Source of the DNA: CBDIDH01 sp965277595
GTDB taxonomy: Bacteria; Planctomycetota; Planctomycetia; Isosphaerales; Isosphaeraceae
Reading direction: 5' to 3'
Assembly: GCA_965277595.1 (NCBI GenBank)
Contig: CBDIDH010000001.1
Location: 310,001 to 374,000, forward strand
DNA length: 64,000 nt
The first letter of the stretch is position 1. Each line of letters opens with the position of its first letter. Made by a program: the position numbers and the translations under genes. Below the pieces are notes generated by a model. That model had not been told where the DNA came from, made no database searches, and worked only from the letters and a program-made list of their open reading frames with translations. This document shows positions 8,685 to 17,592 of this stretch, in pieces.

Positions 8685-8972
8685 ATGATGGACCGCGAAG
8701 CGATTCGGCACTCTATCCTCACCTACCTTCAGGATGACCTGGGTGAGGAACTCCCCGACTTCAACGACGACCTTGAGATCCGCGAGGGCCTCGGGCTTGA
8801 CTCGGTCGACGTCGTCGGCCTGGTGATGCAGGTCGAGCGTCAGTTGCGCATTCGGCTCGATTCCGAGTCGCTGACGCAGATCCAGACAGTCGGCAACCTG
8901 CTCGACCTGCTGGAAAAGACACTCGCCGAGACCGCGACCGCCACGGCCGAGCCCGTCAAGGGCGCGGCCTGA
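8685..8972 (+). CDS. Acyl carrier protein
   Basis: About 95 residues, starting at the tandem ATGs at 8685/8688. The acidic four-helix ACP signature is clear, with GLGLDSVDVV around the phosphopantetheine Ser (about residue 39) and later LTQIQTVGNLLDLL for helices III and IV. The Ala/Thr-rich tail is longer than in housekeeping AcpP, and the neighbours are not fatty-acid synthesis genes. It is therefore probably a dedicated carrier, plausibly supplying an acyl group to the PLP-dependent oxoamine-synthase-like enzyme encoded nearby on the other strand. Confidence 0.9.
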   Translation: MMDREAIRHSILTYLQDDLGEELPDFNDDLEIREGLGLDSVDVVGLVMQVERQLRIRLDSESLTQIQTVGNLLDLLEKTLAETATATAEPVKGAA

Positions 8973-8997
8973 TTCTTGGATCGATCGCGGGGATGTT

Positions 8998-9060
8998 GAG
9001 AGGGACTGATGGCCGTTGATCCTTTACGGATCGGCCATCGGTCCTCGCTCGTTTCAGGGT
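8998..9060. repeat. Short heptad-derived inverted repeat
   Basis: GACTGATGGCC and GGCCATCGGTC face each other around an AT-richer centre, and GGTCCTC units follow. It lies between the convergent ACP and DMT-type genes and may act as a bidirectional terminator-like hairpin. Confidence 0.6.
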
Positions 9061-9443
9061 CCGGTTCGCGCCTCGCCCCAGGCGACGACCGCCACCCCCG
9101 CGGCGATGATCGCCGTGCCGACCCACCGGGCCAGGTTCACCTCTTCAAGGAGGAAGAACCGCGCCAGCACGGCCCCGATCGGGTACGAGGCCGCCGTCAA
9201 GGGCATCACCAGGCTCAAATCGGCGACGGACAGAGCCGTCGCATAAAGGGCCAGATGCAAGGCCAGCAAAAGCGCCCCGGCGATGACCCACGGGTTGCCG
9301 ATCGCCGCGCGCGTACCCGCCCAGAAGCCGGTTGACGCCTCGCCCGATTGCCTCATTCCGCGCGAGATGAAGGTCTCGCCCAGGGCCAGAACAGCCACGG
9401 CGACGAGCATCAAGAGGGCAAGGCGGAGCTTACCGATTCCCAT
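9054..9443 (-). CDS. Small EamA/DMT-type membrane protein
   Basis: A 129-residue membrane protein with four predicted helices (about 8-25, 50-68, 75-95 and 103-122). The pattern, with VMPLTAASYPIGAVLARFFLLEEV in the middle and ARWVGTAIIAAGVAVVA at the end, matches half-size EamA/EmrE-like transporters. It starts 3 bp after the stop of the upstream PLP-enzyme gene, so the two are co-transcribed. Small DMT proteins of this type often flip lipid-linked or amphipathic molecules, which would fit the local lipid theme, but the substrate is not evident from sequence. Confidence 0.8.
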   Translation of the reverse strand: MGIGKLRLALLMLVAVAVLALGETFISRGMRQSGEASTGFWAGTRAAIGNPWVIAGALLLALHLALYATALSVADLSLVMPLTAASYPIGAVLARFFLLEEVNLARWVGTAIIAAGVAVVAWGEARTGP

Positions 9444-9446
9444 CGA

Positions 9447-10703
9447 TCAGGCCGCCGTCCGGGTCAACGAATCGGGACCGGGAAGCGTGACGACCCGACG
9501 CAAGGAGGCCAGGGCGTCAAGCAGGCCGAGAACCTGCGCGGGGGTGTGGTTCGCGTTCGCCTGAATCCGGAGCACGCCCGCGTGATAGGGCACCGCCGGA
9601 AAGACGACCGACTGGATGTAATAGCCCTGATCGAAGAGGAATCGGCCCGCCGCGAGCGTGTCGGCCTCTTCGCCCGCGAGGATCGAGACAATCGGCGGCG
9701 ACCCGCCGAGCACGGCCAGGCCAAGCCGTTTCAGACCGGCGGTCAAGAGCCGGACATTGGCGTCAAGCCGACCCCGAAGGGCCTCGTATTCGTCCGACTC
9801 AATGATGTCGAGCACGGCCAGGATCGCCTCAAGATAGGCCGGCGGCACTGGCCCGCCAAAGATGAACGTGCTGGACTTCATCTTGAGGAATTCCTTCATC
9901 TCGGCCGAGCACCCGACATAGCCTCCGAAGCACGAAAACGCCTTCGAGAGCGAGCCAACCACCAGCGCATTGTCGTAATCGCCGAGCGCATCGAGCACGG
10001 TCCCCCGGCCCTTCGCGCCAAGCGTTCCGGTGGCGTGGGCGTCGTCGACATAGAGCACCGCCCCGTGCCGCAAGGCGACCTCATTGAGCTCCGCGAGCGG
10101 GGCGAGAGTTCCGGTCATGCTGAAAACGCCGTCCACGGCCACGAGAGTCGAACGCCTCGGCCCCGCCGCGGCGAGGACGCGGTCAAGCGCCTCGGGGTCG
10201 CAGTTCGAGAACCGGGCGAGTCTTGCGCCGCTGGCCGAGGCGAGCTTCGCCCCTTCCTGAATCGAGTTGTGCGCGTGTTCGTCGACGACGAGCAGGTCAT
10301 TCCGACCCACGAGCGCGGGCAAGGCCCCGAGGTTGGCGAGCGTGACCGACGGATAGATCAGGGCCGCCTCGGTCTTGAGCCAGCGGGCAAGGCGGTCTTC
10401 GGCCTCGGCATTGGCTCGAACGCTAGCGAAGGCGCGCGACGAGCCGTTATGACTTCCCCAGGCGTCGACGCCTCGCCTGAGCGCCTCATGAACGCGCGGG
10501 TCCTGATCGAGGCCGAGAAAGCTGTCGGACCCGAAGTTCACGACCTGTCGGCCGTTCACCACCATTGACCGCCCCGGCCCCAGCTCGTCAACGACGAGGT
10601 CTTTCATGTGACTGTCAGGGAAGAGTTGCGCGAAATGGTCGAGGAACCGGACCATGCTGTTCTTGCGAAGCGTATCGGCGAGGCGGCTCATCGGTTCGCT
10701 CAT
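9447..10703 (-). CDS. PLP-dependent alpha-oxoamine synthase-type acyltransferase
   Basis: A 418-residue fold-type I PLP enzyme. Family landmarks are NFGSDSFLGL near the N-terminus, the SHNGSSRAFAS loop, VDEHAHNSI, VDDAHATGTLG and the PLP-lysine motif SLSKAFSCFGGY. These are shared by 8-amino-7-oxononanoate synthase, glycine C-acetyltransferase and serine palmitoyltransferase, which condense an amino acid with an acyl thioester. The N-terminal extension of about 50 residues and the nearby acyl carrier protein make a lipid role (such as a sphingolipid-like base) more attractive than biotin synthesis, since no bio genes are present. That is inference; sequence alone does not settle the substrate. 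Confidence 0.87.
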   Translation of the reverse strand: MSEPMSRLADTLRKNSMVRFLDHFAQLFPDSHMKDLVVDELGPGRSMVVNGRQVVNFGSDSFLGLDQDPRVHEALRRGVDAWGSHNGSSRAFASVRANAEAEDRLARWLKTEAALIYPSVTLANLGALPALVGRNDLLVVDEHAHNSIQEGAKLASASGARLARFSNCDPEALDRVLAAAGPRRSTLVAVDGVFSMTGTLAPLAELNEVALRHGAVLYVDDAHATGTLGAKGRGTVLDALGDYDNALVVGSLSKAFSCFGGYVGCSAEMKEFLKMKSSTFIFGGPVPPAYLEAILAVLDIIESDEYEALRGRLDANVRLLTAGLKRLGLAVLGGSPPIVSILAGEEADTLAAGRFLFDQGYYIQSVVFPAVPYHAGVLRIQANANHTPAQVLGLLDALASLRRVVTLPGPDSLTRTAA

Positions 10704-10832
10704 CGGTCGTCATCCCTGGAGTCATTTGCGGGGTGGCAGTCCGGGTCATCCGTAACCCGGATTGCGGGCGGGACCATATCACGATCCATCCGAATCGACT
10801 AGCGGAATCCTGGGGACCAGGGATCGAAAACC

Positions 10833-10882
10833 GATGACCGAGCCTTCCATCCCCGTATTCCTCGGTCATCGGTCATCGGTTC
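10833..10882. repeat. Heptad inverted repeat
   Basis: CGATGACCGAG is mirrored by CTCGGTCATCGGTCATCGG. It ends a few bases before the stop codon of the AsmA-like gene and could form a terminator-like hairpin for it. Confidence 0.75.
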
Positions 10883-10886
10883 TTCT

Positions 10887-13800
10887 TCATCGCGGCATGA
10901 CCCTGCGCAGAAGCTGGTTTTCCAGCCCTTTCAGGTCCGTCGGCAGTCCGCCCGAGCCAGGATTGGAACCGGGCTGGCCAGCGCCATTCGCGGGAGCGGC
11001 GGGGCCGAGCTTGTCGAGAAGCTGGGATGCCTCGCGAGAAAGATCCTTCTTCACGACATTTCGCGCGAGTTCGCGGACAGCGACCTGAAGCGCCTGTCGG
11101 TTCAGGCTGGGATGCGAGACCGTGCCGCCGATCGGGACGGTGATCTTGCCGTCGCCGACAAGGTCATCAAGCCCGGCCGCGGAACCGAGCATCCCCTTGG
11201 TGATCGGTACGCCGGCCTTGAGGTCAAGCGTCTCGTCGAACCCGACCGAACCTTCGAGCGTGATCGCGGCATTGGCGGCGATCGGCACGTTCAGCCCTTT
11301 TTGATAAACCCGGCCGTCGGCGATTTGCAGTTGCACGGGCTCATGAAGCCGAAGGCCCGGCTGGTTCGGCTTGCCGACAAGTCCGAGAACCTGGTTCGCA
11401 AATGGTCCGGGAGCAAAAATCACGTCCTGAAAGACAAGCTGACCGACCATCGAGACCTTGTGCGTCGGCGGCCCGGTGAAAGGAATGTCGGCCTTGTCCA
11501 TCGTGAGCGAGACCTTGCCGTGGACGTGGGTCGCCTGGTCGAGCACCGGCGCGATGTAGCTGAGAATGTCCTTCGAGACCTCGTCGTTGATCTCGGCCCC
11601 GTCGATCTTCGACCCCCGACCCAGGAGCAAGGAAATCCCCTGCGTCTCGTCAACGGCAAGGCCCGGCTTGAGGTCAACCACGCCGTTGTTCAGCGTCGTC
11701 TTGATCGGGTCGACGGCGAAGGTTCCCGCCTTGCAGCGCACGATCAGAGGCGCCGGGCCGAGGTTCAGGCCGAGGAGGTCGGCCGAGACGAGGTCGAGAC
11801 CGATCTCGGCGTCGAGTCCCTTGAGGATCGCGGCCAGCGAGTCGCCCGAGAGCAACCCCTTGACGCGATAGGCCCTGTCTTTGCCCTGAAGTTTGGCCGG
11901 GGTGGAGGTGAGGCTTGAGGCATACTCGCTGGCGGCGACCCAGTTCGGGGCGAGCATCCCTTGAAGGTCGGCGAGGCGTCGGCCGAGCGGTTCGTCAATC
12001 GTCCCCTTGGCGTCAAGACTGGCGTATCGAGTCAGGGCGCCAAGGTGGCCAACATTCAGGCGGTCGATCGCCGGGTCATAGGTGCCAAGGTAGGCGATCG
12101 TCAGCGGTCCTTCGGGCTTGCGGCCCTTGCCGTCGGGCGCTGCCTTCGAGAGGTCGGGAATGGAAAGATTGATGCCGAGATTGAGCCGACCGGCCTCGCC
12201 CGGTCCCATGCCGATCTGCGCGGCGATCGCCCCTCCGTATCCGGTCGGTTCGTGGCCGGTCCAGACCGAGAGGGCTTGCTCGATCGACGCGAGATCGCCG
12301 ACGAAAGAACCCTTGCCCGCCCTGGAACCGATCGGCGTCTTGCGAATGCCGTGCAGCTTCAACCCCTCCGCGCCCAGCACGAGCGGCGAAGGAGCGGGCA
12401 GGGGGGTCAGTTCCAGGCCGTCGTTGTCGATGTCGAGCCAGCCTCGACCGGCGAAGGCCAGCGTTCCCGAAGCGGCGAGCGCGGGGTCGAGCGGACAAAG
12501 GCCCAGGCGAAGCTCGTCAAACTCGACGATGCCCATGTCCTGTTTCGGGTCCTTGCCGGGCCGCCAGCGACCGACGATCTTGACGTCGGCCTGCCCCGCG
12601 CGTTGCGAGACGGTGACGGGGACCGAGGCGAACCCGTTGACACTCGTCACGCCGTCCTTGTGAGTCTGCGTGGCCAGGGTGACCGTGTCCTGGGTTGACT
12701 TGAGGTTGATCTTGATATTTTCCCAGGTCTCGGGCAGGCCCGACGGATCGGCAGGGCCGCTGGAGGCGGCGTCGAACCGGATCGCGTCGCGGACGATCGG
12801 GTCGGTGGTCAGGCCGGCGACGTTCAGGCCGCGGAACTCGGCCGCGTATCGGGCGAGAAAACCGCTCGGCCCATTCTTCCGAAAATCGGCGGCCATCCGG
12901 CCTCGCCCGGCCATCTTCAAGGCGCCAAACTCGATCAGCTCATGAAACTGTTCTTCAATTTTCGCGAGGTCGACCGTCCCGGCCACCTTGACCCCCTTCT
13001 GAAGGTCGCCCGATCCGCTGAGGTTGAGGAACGCCGTCTTCACCGAGAGGGTTTCGAGGCTGAAGGCCGCGGCCTCGCGAGTTCCCTTGGCGGTGACGCT
13101 CGCCGGTTCGCCCAGCGTGAACGTCCGCGCCGGCTGGCGTTCGCGGGCGGTCAGGTCCGAGATGTTCATCTCGACCGTCCCCTTTTGCGTGGTCCCCTCG
13201 GTGGCCACCTGCATCAAAACCCGCGCGGAGCCGGCTTCCAGAGTCAGGCCCTCCTTGAGCCGAAGCGTGTGCGGAATCTGCTTCGAGAGCGCGGCGAGAT
13301 CAATCCGCCCCTCGACGCGAGCGTCGGGCGCGACCTTGCCGTCGGTCGTCCCCAGCGTTCCCGAGGCACTCAGGGTTCCGACCGGGCAAACGAGGCTCAT
13401 CTTGCGCACGGTCCAGGCCCCGCTTGAGCCAGTCAGATCCCAACCGGCCTCGACGTCGAAGTCGAGCCGATCGCCCGCGAGCGAAGGGCCCGAGGCGTCA
13501 AAACCGAGCAGTTTCGCATCGCCCGACGACGCCCATTGCCCCGCCTCGCGAGCCGCCTTGAGCGTGCCGACGAGCCGACCCCGCGCCACCACGCCCGAGG
13601 TCTTGACGGCGACCGGCCATCCTTCGCCCTTGATCGAGACGTTCAGATCCGGCACCTCGGCCGCCCGCTGGTCGTAATCGCCGTCGATGCCCAGCGTCTC
13701 GGCGGCGGTTCCCCCCCGCGGCTCGGCCAGTCGAATCCGCCAGGTCAGCTTCTGGCCAGGCGCGGCGGCCATGATCACCTCGACGTCGGCCTGACCGGCC

Positions 13801-14360
13801 GTGAACGGTTCGGCCAGTTCGGGACTTAGCAAGGTGACTGACCCCCGAACGACCCGGACGGTCAGCTCGGTCGCCGGCTTTGGCTTCGTGACCACAAGTC
13901 CCGGCTCGACCGTTGGTTTCGCCGTTGTTGTCGCGGTCGCGGGTCTGGGTGGATTCAGGGCTTCCATCAGGTCAATCGACCCATCGGCCCGGCGTTCGAC
14001 ATCGAGCACGGCGCCATCAACGGTCAGAGTGCCGAGCTTCGCGTGGTCGAGTGCCAGCGGAAAGAGCCCGCGATCAAGCACGGCCTGGCGGGCCGTCAAG
14101 AGGGTCTTGCCGTTGGCGTCCTTGAGCCAGAGACCGCTGAGCCGGATGGAACCGGCCCACGAGAGTGACATCCCTGAAACACCGATTTTGCTCGGCGCGA
14201 GATACCTGTTCGCCGCCGCGACCACCGCTCGACGCGCCGGAGGCGTGCTGAGAAGCCAGGGGAGAGCCCCGACGAGCACCACCAACAACAGCATCAGGAC
14301 CGCGACAGCCCGCGCGACCCTGCGCGCGAACGATCTCTTCCGGGGCGTCTGGTCATCCAT
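10887..14360 (-). CDS. AsmA-like envelope protein
   Basis: About 1157 residues. I chose the ATG at 14360 (MDDQTPRKRS) because a GGGAG site lies 9 bp upstream. A single N-terminal transmembrane helix (about 15-37) is followed by a very long beta-rich periplasmic region with repeated 'LxGxxxDGxxxxDLxxL' strands. The C-terminal part (ITLEGSVGFDETLDL, ITVPIGGTVSHPSL) is typical of the AsmA/TamB/YhdP superfamily. Such proteins form long hydrophobic grooves that carry phospholipids between inner and outer membranes. Its position beside an ABC exporter, ACP and acyltransferase supports an envelope-lipid role. The last 50 residues are Pro/Gly-rich. Confidence 0.8.
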   Translation of the reverse strand: MDDQTPRKRSFARRVARAVAVLMLLLVVLVGALPWLLSTPPARRAVVAAANRYLAPSKIGVSGMSLSWAGSIRLSGLWLKDANGKTLLTARQAVLDRGLFPLALDHAKLGTLTVDGAVLDVERRADGSIDLMEALNPPRPATATTTAKPTVEPGLVVTKPKPATELTVRVVRGSVTLLSPELAEPFTAGQADVEVIMAAAPGQKLTWRIRLAEPRGGTAAETLGIDGDYDQRAAEVPDLNVSIKGEGWPVAVKTSGVVARGRLVGTLKAAREAGQWASSGDAKLLGFDASGPSLAGDRLDFDVEAGWDLTGSSGAWTVRKMSLVCPVGTLSASGTLGTTDGKVAPDARVEGRIDLAALSKQIPHTLRLKEGLTLEAGSARVLMQVATEGTTQKGTVEMNISDLTARERQPARTFTLGEPASVTAKGTREAAAFSLETLSVKTAFLNLSGSGDLQKGVKVAGTVDLAKIEEQFHELIEFGALKMAGRGRMAADFRKNGPSGFLARYAAEFRGLNVAGLTTDPIVRDAIRFDAASSGPADPSGLPETWENIKINLKSTQDTVTLATQTHKDGVTSVNGFASVPVTVSQRAGQADVKIVGRWRPGKDPKQDMGIVEFDELRLGLCPLDPALAASGTLAFAGRGWLDIDNDGLELTPLPAPSPLVLGAEGLKLHGIRKTPIGSRAGKGSFVGDLASIEQALSVWTGHEPTGYGGAIAAQIGMGPGEAGRLNLGINLSIPDLSKAAPDGKGRKPEGPLTIAYLGTYDPAIDRLNVGHLGALTRYASLDAKGTIDEPLGRRLADLQGMLAPNWVAASEYASSLTSTPAKLQGKDRAYRVKGLLSGDSLAAILKGLDAEIGLDLVSADLLGLNLGPAPLIVRCKAGTFAVDPIKTTLNNGVVDLKPGLAVDETQGISLLLGRGSKIDGAEINDEVSKDILSYIAPVLDQATHVHGKVSLTMDKADIPFTGPPTHKVSMVGQLVFQDVIFAPGPFANQVLGLVGKPNQPGLRLHEPVQLQIADGRVYQKGLNVPIAANAAITLEGSVGFDETLDLKAGVPITKGMLGSAAGLDDLVGDGKITVPIGGTVSHPSLNRQALQVAVRELARNVVKKDLSREASQLLDKLGPAAPANGAGQPGSNPGSGGLPTDLKGLENQLLRRVMPR

Positions 14361-14568
14361 GACGACGAACTCCCGATCCGTATTTTCAGAGGGGTCGAGC
14401 CGATTCATCCGCCGGGCTTCGGCGGTCTCAACCGCCAATCTTGCGCGGAAGGGGGATTTCTGGCAAGGGGAAGTTGAGTTGGAAGATCAACGCATTTCGA
14501 TTTGTCGCGATCTTTCGCTATTCGAAAAGTTTGCCTGCTACCCATTTCTTGGTCCAGCGATAAAGCAA
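14361..14568. other. Upstream region of the AsmA-like gene, cut by an IS
   Basis: There is no gene in this stretch. It contains the leader of the AsmA-like gene and then lower-GC sequence up to the IS3-type end at 14569, so that insertion sits where part of the native promoter region might be. Confidence 0.5.
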
Positions 14569-14640
14569 TGTAGTGCGCCCCGAAAACTGGACAGGTGCAT
14601 ACATAATGGAAGGGTAGGCTCCGTCGGAGGTCGCGCCGAG

Positions 14641-14952
14641 ATGAGAACGAGGCGGCAGTTTACCCCTGGGTTCAAGGCCAAGGTGGTGCTCGACGTCTTG
14701 ACAGGCGTCCAGTCGCAGGCCGAGGCGGAGGCGTGCCGCAAGCACGGGCTCGGCCCGAACCTCTTGGCCTTGTGGAAGACGGCCTCCATCGAGAAAGTCC
14801 ACCTGATCTTCGACAGCGACTCCGCGCGCTCGGCCGAGCAGACGCGGATCGCCGAACTGGAGCAGGTTCTGGGGCGCATGACCCTGGAGAACGAGATCCT
14901 AAAAAAAGACTCGAACAGGCTGGACTCACTCTCGACGAGCCGCGTGAAGTAA
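14641..14952 (+). CDS. IS3-family transposase OrfA
   Basis: A 103-residue intact OrfA. It has a helix-turn-helix (FTPGFKAKVVLDVLTG ... CRKHGLGPNLLALWK) and a C-terminal leucine-zipper-like coiled coil (IAELEQVLGRMTLENEILKK), which normally mediates multimerisation with OrfAB. Its stop overlaps the ATG of orfB as TAATG, so OrfB would be made by reinitiation or frameshifting if the reading frame were intact. With a dead orfB this protein is probably non-functional for transposition. Confidence 0.85.
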   Translation: MRTRRQFTPGFKAKVVLDVLTGVQSQAEAEACRKHGLGPNLLALWKTASIEKVHLIFDSDSARSAEQTRIAELEQVLGRMTLENEILKKDSNRLDSLSTSRVK

Positions 14953-15772
14953 TGGCGTCGTTGCGTGATCATTATCCAATGAGTCGGTTTTGCGAGGTGC
15001 TCGACCTGCCGCGTAGCGGCGCGTACTATGAGCTCAAGCCGGAGGAGGACCGGTCAATCCTCGAGGCCCTGGTCAAGGTGGCTGGCGAGTGGCCGACGTA
15101 CGGCTATCGGCGGTTGACGAAGCAACTGCGACGCGAAGGTCATGTCGTCAATTCCAAGCTTGCGCGTCGGATGATGCATGAGTTGGGGAATGTGGGAAAA
15201 GCCCCTGAAAGAAAGCCTCGGACGACGGATAGTGGTCACGCGTATCCCCCGGTATTCGAATCTCGTGGAAGGCCTTGAGGTGACTCGCCCCAACGAGGTA
15301 TGGGTGGCGGACATCACCTACATCCGATTAAGAACGGAGTTCGTTTATTTGGCGGTGTTGATGGATGTTCGCGCGCGCTGCATCCGGGGCTGGCACCTGG
15401 GGCGTGGGCTGGACCAGGCGTTGACGCTGGTGGCGTTGAGGCGGGCGTACGAGCACGGCCGCCCGGCGATCCACCATTCCGACCAGGGGGTATAACAGGC
15501 CGCGACGGCCTACGTTGAGCTGCTGAGTAGCCGCGAGGCGAAGATCCGCATGGCGAGCGTGGGCGAACCCGAGGAGAATGGATATGCCGAGAGCTTGATG
15601 CGCACGATCAACCATGAGGATGTGTACCTGAAAGCCTACCGGAGCGTAACGGAGTTGGTTCCTGTTCTACAACCACGAGAGGCCGCATCAGAGCCTCAAG
15701 TAACGGACGCCCGCCCAGGCCTATCAGGAGTCCGGCAGAGGCTCAGGATGAGCCGAGGAAGGTCGGGACCAT
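14952..15772 (+). pseudogene. IS3-family transposase OrfB, broken
   Basis: The DDE integrase core is recognisable but scattered over frames. The N-terminal part (MASLRDHYPMSRFCEVLDLPRSG) runs to about 15245, where an extra C in a C5 run shifts the frame. The next frame carries EVWVADITYI (first catalytic Asp) and FVYLAVLMDV up to HHSDQGV, followed by an in-frame TAA at 15493. The ENGYAESLMRTI block with the catalytic Glu follows, and another frameshift near 15655 precedes NHERPHQSLK and a further stop. At least two frameshifts and two stops make it a clear pseudogene. Confidence 0.88.
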
Positions 15773-15839
15773 AACTTAAAATTCGGATTCAGTGGTCTAG
15801 GCCGTATAGACAAATTCTGGGCAATATGCGTCGGTTAGG

Positions 15840-16231
15840 CTATCGCAACAGGACCATGATCGACGCCACCTGAACAAATTCAAGGAAGTTGCGGGCTGTC
15901 TTCTCGTACCGGGTCGCGACCCGCCGGTACTGCTTGATCAGGTTGATAAACCACTCGACCTTCTTCCGTTCCTTGTACACATGCTTGTCATAATCACGCG
16001 CCACTTTCCGGTTCTTCTTCGACGGGACCACGGCCTCGGCCCCCTGTCGCTTCGCCGCCGCCACGACCGCGTCACTGTCGTAGGCCTTGTCCAGGATGTA
16101 CGCATCCGCCTTATTCCCCCGGATCAGCGGTTCGGCCTGCGTGACGTCCGCCTCCTGGCCCGCCGTCAGGATGAACTCGACCGGGTTGCCCAGCGCGTCG
16201 ACGGCGATGTGAATCTTGGTGGAAGGTGGAA
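15840..16231 (-). pseudogene. IS5-family transposase, C-terminal remnant
   Basis: About 130 codons on the minus strand remain. They read STKIHIAVDALGNPVEF, then KADAYILDKAYDSDAVV (catalytic Asp region), VPSKKNRKVARDYDKHVYKERKKVEWF and the end ARNFLEFVQVASIMVLLR. This is the C-terminal half of an IS5-group (IS427-like) transposase with the Y-R-E type KVEWF motif near the end. The 5' part is missing at about 16231, so the gene is truncated. It lies directly after the IS3 relic, so it belongs to a pile-up of insertions next to the tRNA-Leu island. Confidence 0.85.
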
Positions 16232-16386
16232 CTAGGGGTTGCGGCTTAGCTTAATGCCATTCCGCTATGTCCCCCTTTTCTTGTCGTCCGGTTGAATCGG
16301 TCCGAGGTCGTTGACCAGGCCGTTGTCAGTCTCGCCAGGTCGCACGGCTCCGAGGAACCGCCTCCGCCTCGCCTGGCAGAACGGAC

Positions 16387-16683
16387 GTGGTGCCCGATGA
16401 CCTCGACCTGACGCCCTCCGCCGAGCCAGCGCCAACGAGGCCCTTACCCGAACTGACGACCGATCGCGATGGGTGGACCTATCTTGGCGGCAGGGTCGTC
16501 TCGATCGGTGCGGAGCCCAGCACGATCACCATCGATCCCGGCTATGTCAGCCAAGCCGCCGCGATGATCGAGGACCGGCGGGCGAGTGGACAGACGGAAG
16601 CGGAGATCCGGGCTGAACTTGCCAGGATCACCAGCGATGCCGCAGTTAGTGGGCGGCTTCGGGATCGGGTCAGAGAAACGTAG
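16387..16683 (+). CDS. Hypothetical protein (weak)
   Basis: A possible 98-residue protein with a GTG start. The Pro/Thr-rich N-terminus is followed by a segment (SQAAAMIEDRRASGQTEAEIRAELARI) that would form amphipathic helices. I do not recognise a family and see no clear ribosome-binding site. It lies in a region of insertion remnants. It may be a real small island gene or a fragment, so confidence is low. Confidence 0.3.
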   Translation: MVPDDLDLTPSAEPAPTRPLPELTTDRDGWTYLGGRVVSIGAEPSTITIDPGYVSQAAAMIEDRRASGQTEAEIRAELARITSDAAVSGRLRDRVRET

Positions 16684-16733
16684 GAGGCAACTCATGCAAT
16701 ACTGCATGCAATTCTGATCGAGGCGAGCCGATC

Positions 16734-17219
16734 ATGAGGCGACCCCCGACGCTTCTTTTCGCCCACCGCCGTTGTTGCTCTATCCTCGGCCGCCAGCCGC
16801 TCGCTGTGATTCTGGGGGGCTCTTTACCGAGACTCTGGGGCATAACTGAGCCCCTTGCGTACCGGCGCCTCAAGGAACTGGAAACGCTTGGGCTGGTCCG
16901 CCATGTGGTCGATCATCGAGGGGCCGCGTGTCGGATCATCCTCACGAACCGAGGGGCGCGAATCGCGGGCGTCGTGCCGGATGATTCGGGGGTCAATTGG
17001 ATTCCGGCCGGGGGTGCAGGCGAGCCGGTTTCCCTCGTTTCGCCGGCCGTCGACTACGATGAGGAAGACGCAGAGGAACAAGCCAGGATCGAGGCTGGGG
17101 CGCCGGACTTACGGCAGTCGTGCTCTCGTCAGGCAAAACGCTGCGGCGGAGAACGATCGTTGGACGAGGAGGCAGACATGGATTCAACGCCGTGTTGCTA
17201 TGTAGAATCTGGGTCATGA
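16734..17219 (+). CDS. Hypothetical protein with winged-helix-like segment
   Basis: 161 residues from the ATG at 16734, with an AGGCGAG-like site upstream. Residues about 36-80 (ITEPLAYRRLKELETLGLVRHVVDHRGAACRIILTNRGARIAG) have the spacing of a winged helix-turn-helix: recognition helix, then a beta-wing, as in MarR/ArsR-type or conjugative 'replication-relaxation' proteins. The C-terminal half is acidic, without a known motif, and contains several Cys. It could be an island regulator; the N-terminal 30 residues look unlike folded protein and may be untranslated. Function unassigned. Confidence 0.45.
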   Translation: MRRPPTLLFAHRRCCSILGRQPLAVILGGSLPRLWGITEPLAYRRLKELETLGLVRHVVDHRGAACRIILTNRGARIAGVVPDDSGVNWIPAGGAGEPVSLVSPAVDYDEEDAEEQARIEAGAPDLRQSCSRQAKRCGGERSLDEEADMDSTPCCYVESGS

Positions 17220-17259
17220 CCCAGGAAGTCATGGCGACGGGCGTCAAGGTTCTGCGTCG

Positions 17260-17367
17260 TCAAGTGTATCCGTCCATCTGACAGGCGTCGTCGATGATTC
17301 GGCGGTCGAGACGGTGGGCTACATCTTGCCGGAGTCGCTTAAGAATGGTATCAATCCGGTGATGCAT
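17260..17367 (-). pseudogene. N-terminal remnant of a transposase (IS4-like)
   Basis: A 35-codon open frame (MHHRIDTILKRLRQDVAHRL...) has a perfect AAGGAGG ribosome-binding site 7 bp upstream. The pattern 'M-x-x-x-I-x-x-I-L-x-R-L-R-x-D-V-A' is what I recall from the start of IS4-like planctomycete transposases. It stops after 35 codons and nothing of the catalytic domain follows, so it is most likely a truncated insertion relic. The family call is from memory and not certain. Confidence 0.4.
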
Positions 17368-17592
17368 CGAGGTGCCTCCTTAGTTGGATGGGGTCGTTAA
17401 ATAACACCATCGTGCAAGGAGGCCCTTTAGTTCTCAAGCTCTTGGGCTGCCTCGGTTTATCCTTAGCTTAGTGCAATTCGGCTCAGACTCATTTTGGTTT
17501 CTGAATGCGGCGAAAACGAAAAACTAAGTCTGACCTCCGGTCCCCCATCAACAGACTACCCTAAGTCTGACACCAGGCTACTCTTTCCCTCG
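17368..17592. other. Gap with a direct repeat CTAAGTCTGAC
   Basis: No gene is visible. CTAAGTCTGAC occurs at 17524-17534 and again at 17571-17581, 47 bp apart, in lower-GC sequence just after the end of the minus-strand candidate immunity gene. It may be an end of a lost mobile element. Confidence 0.5.

Larger units (their letters stand above)
14569..15775 (+). mobile_element. Degraded IS3-family insertion sequence
   Basis: The left end has a TGTAGTGCGCCCCGAAAACT-type sequence from 14569, typical of IS3-family termini, followed by orfA and a broken orfB. I could not identify the right inverted repeat with confidence. The orfB coding remnants stop near 15775. The many frameshifts show that the element is no longer active by itself. 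Confidence 0.8.

Noticed and set aside
14361..14568. Search for a second copy of the tRNA-Leu 3' end as the far attachment site
   Set aside because: I saw no duplicated segment of the tRNA here or elsewhere in the island, so no att site is claimed.
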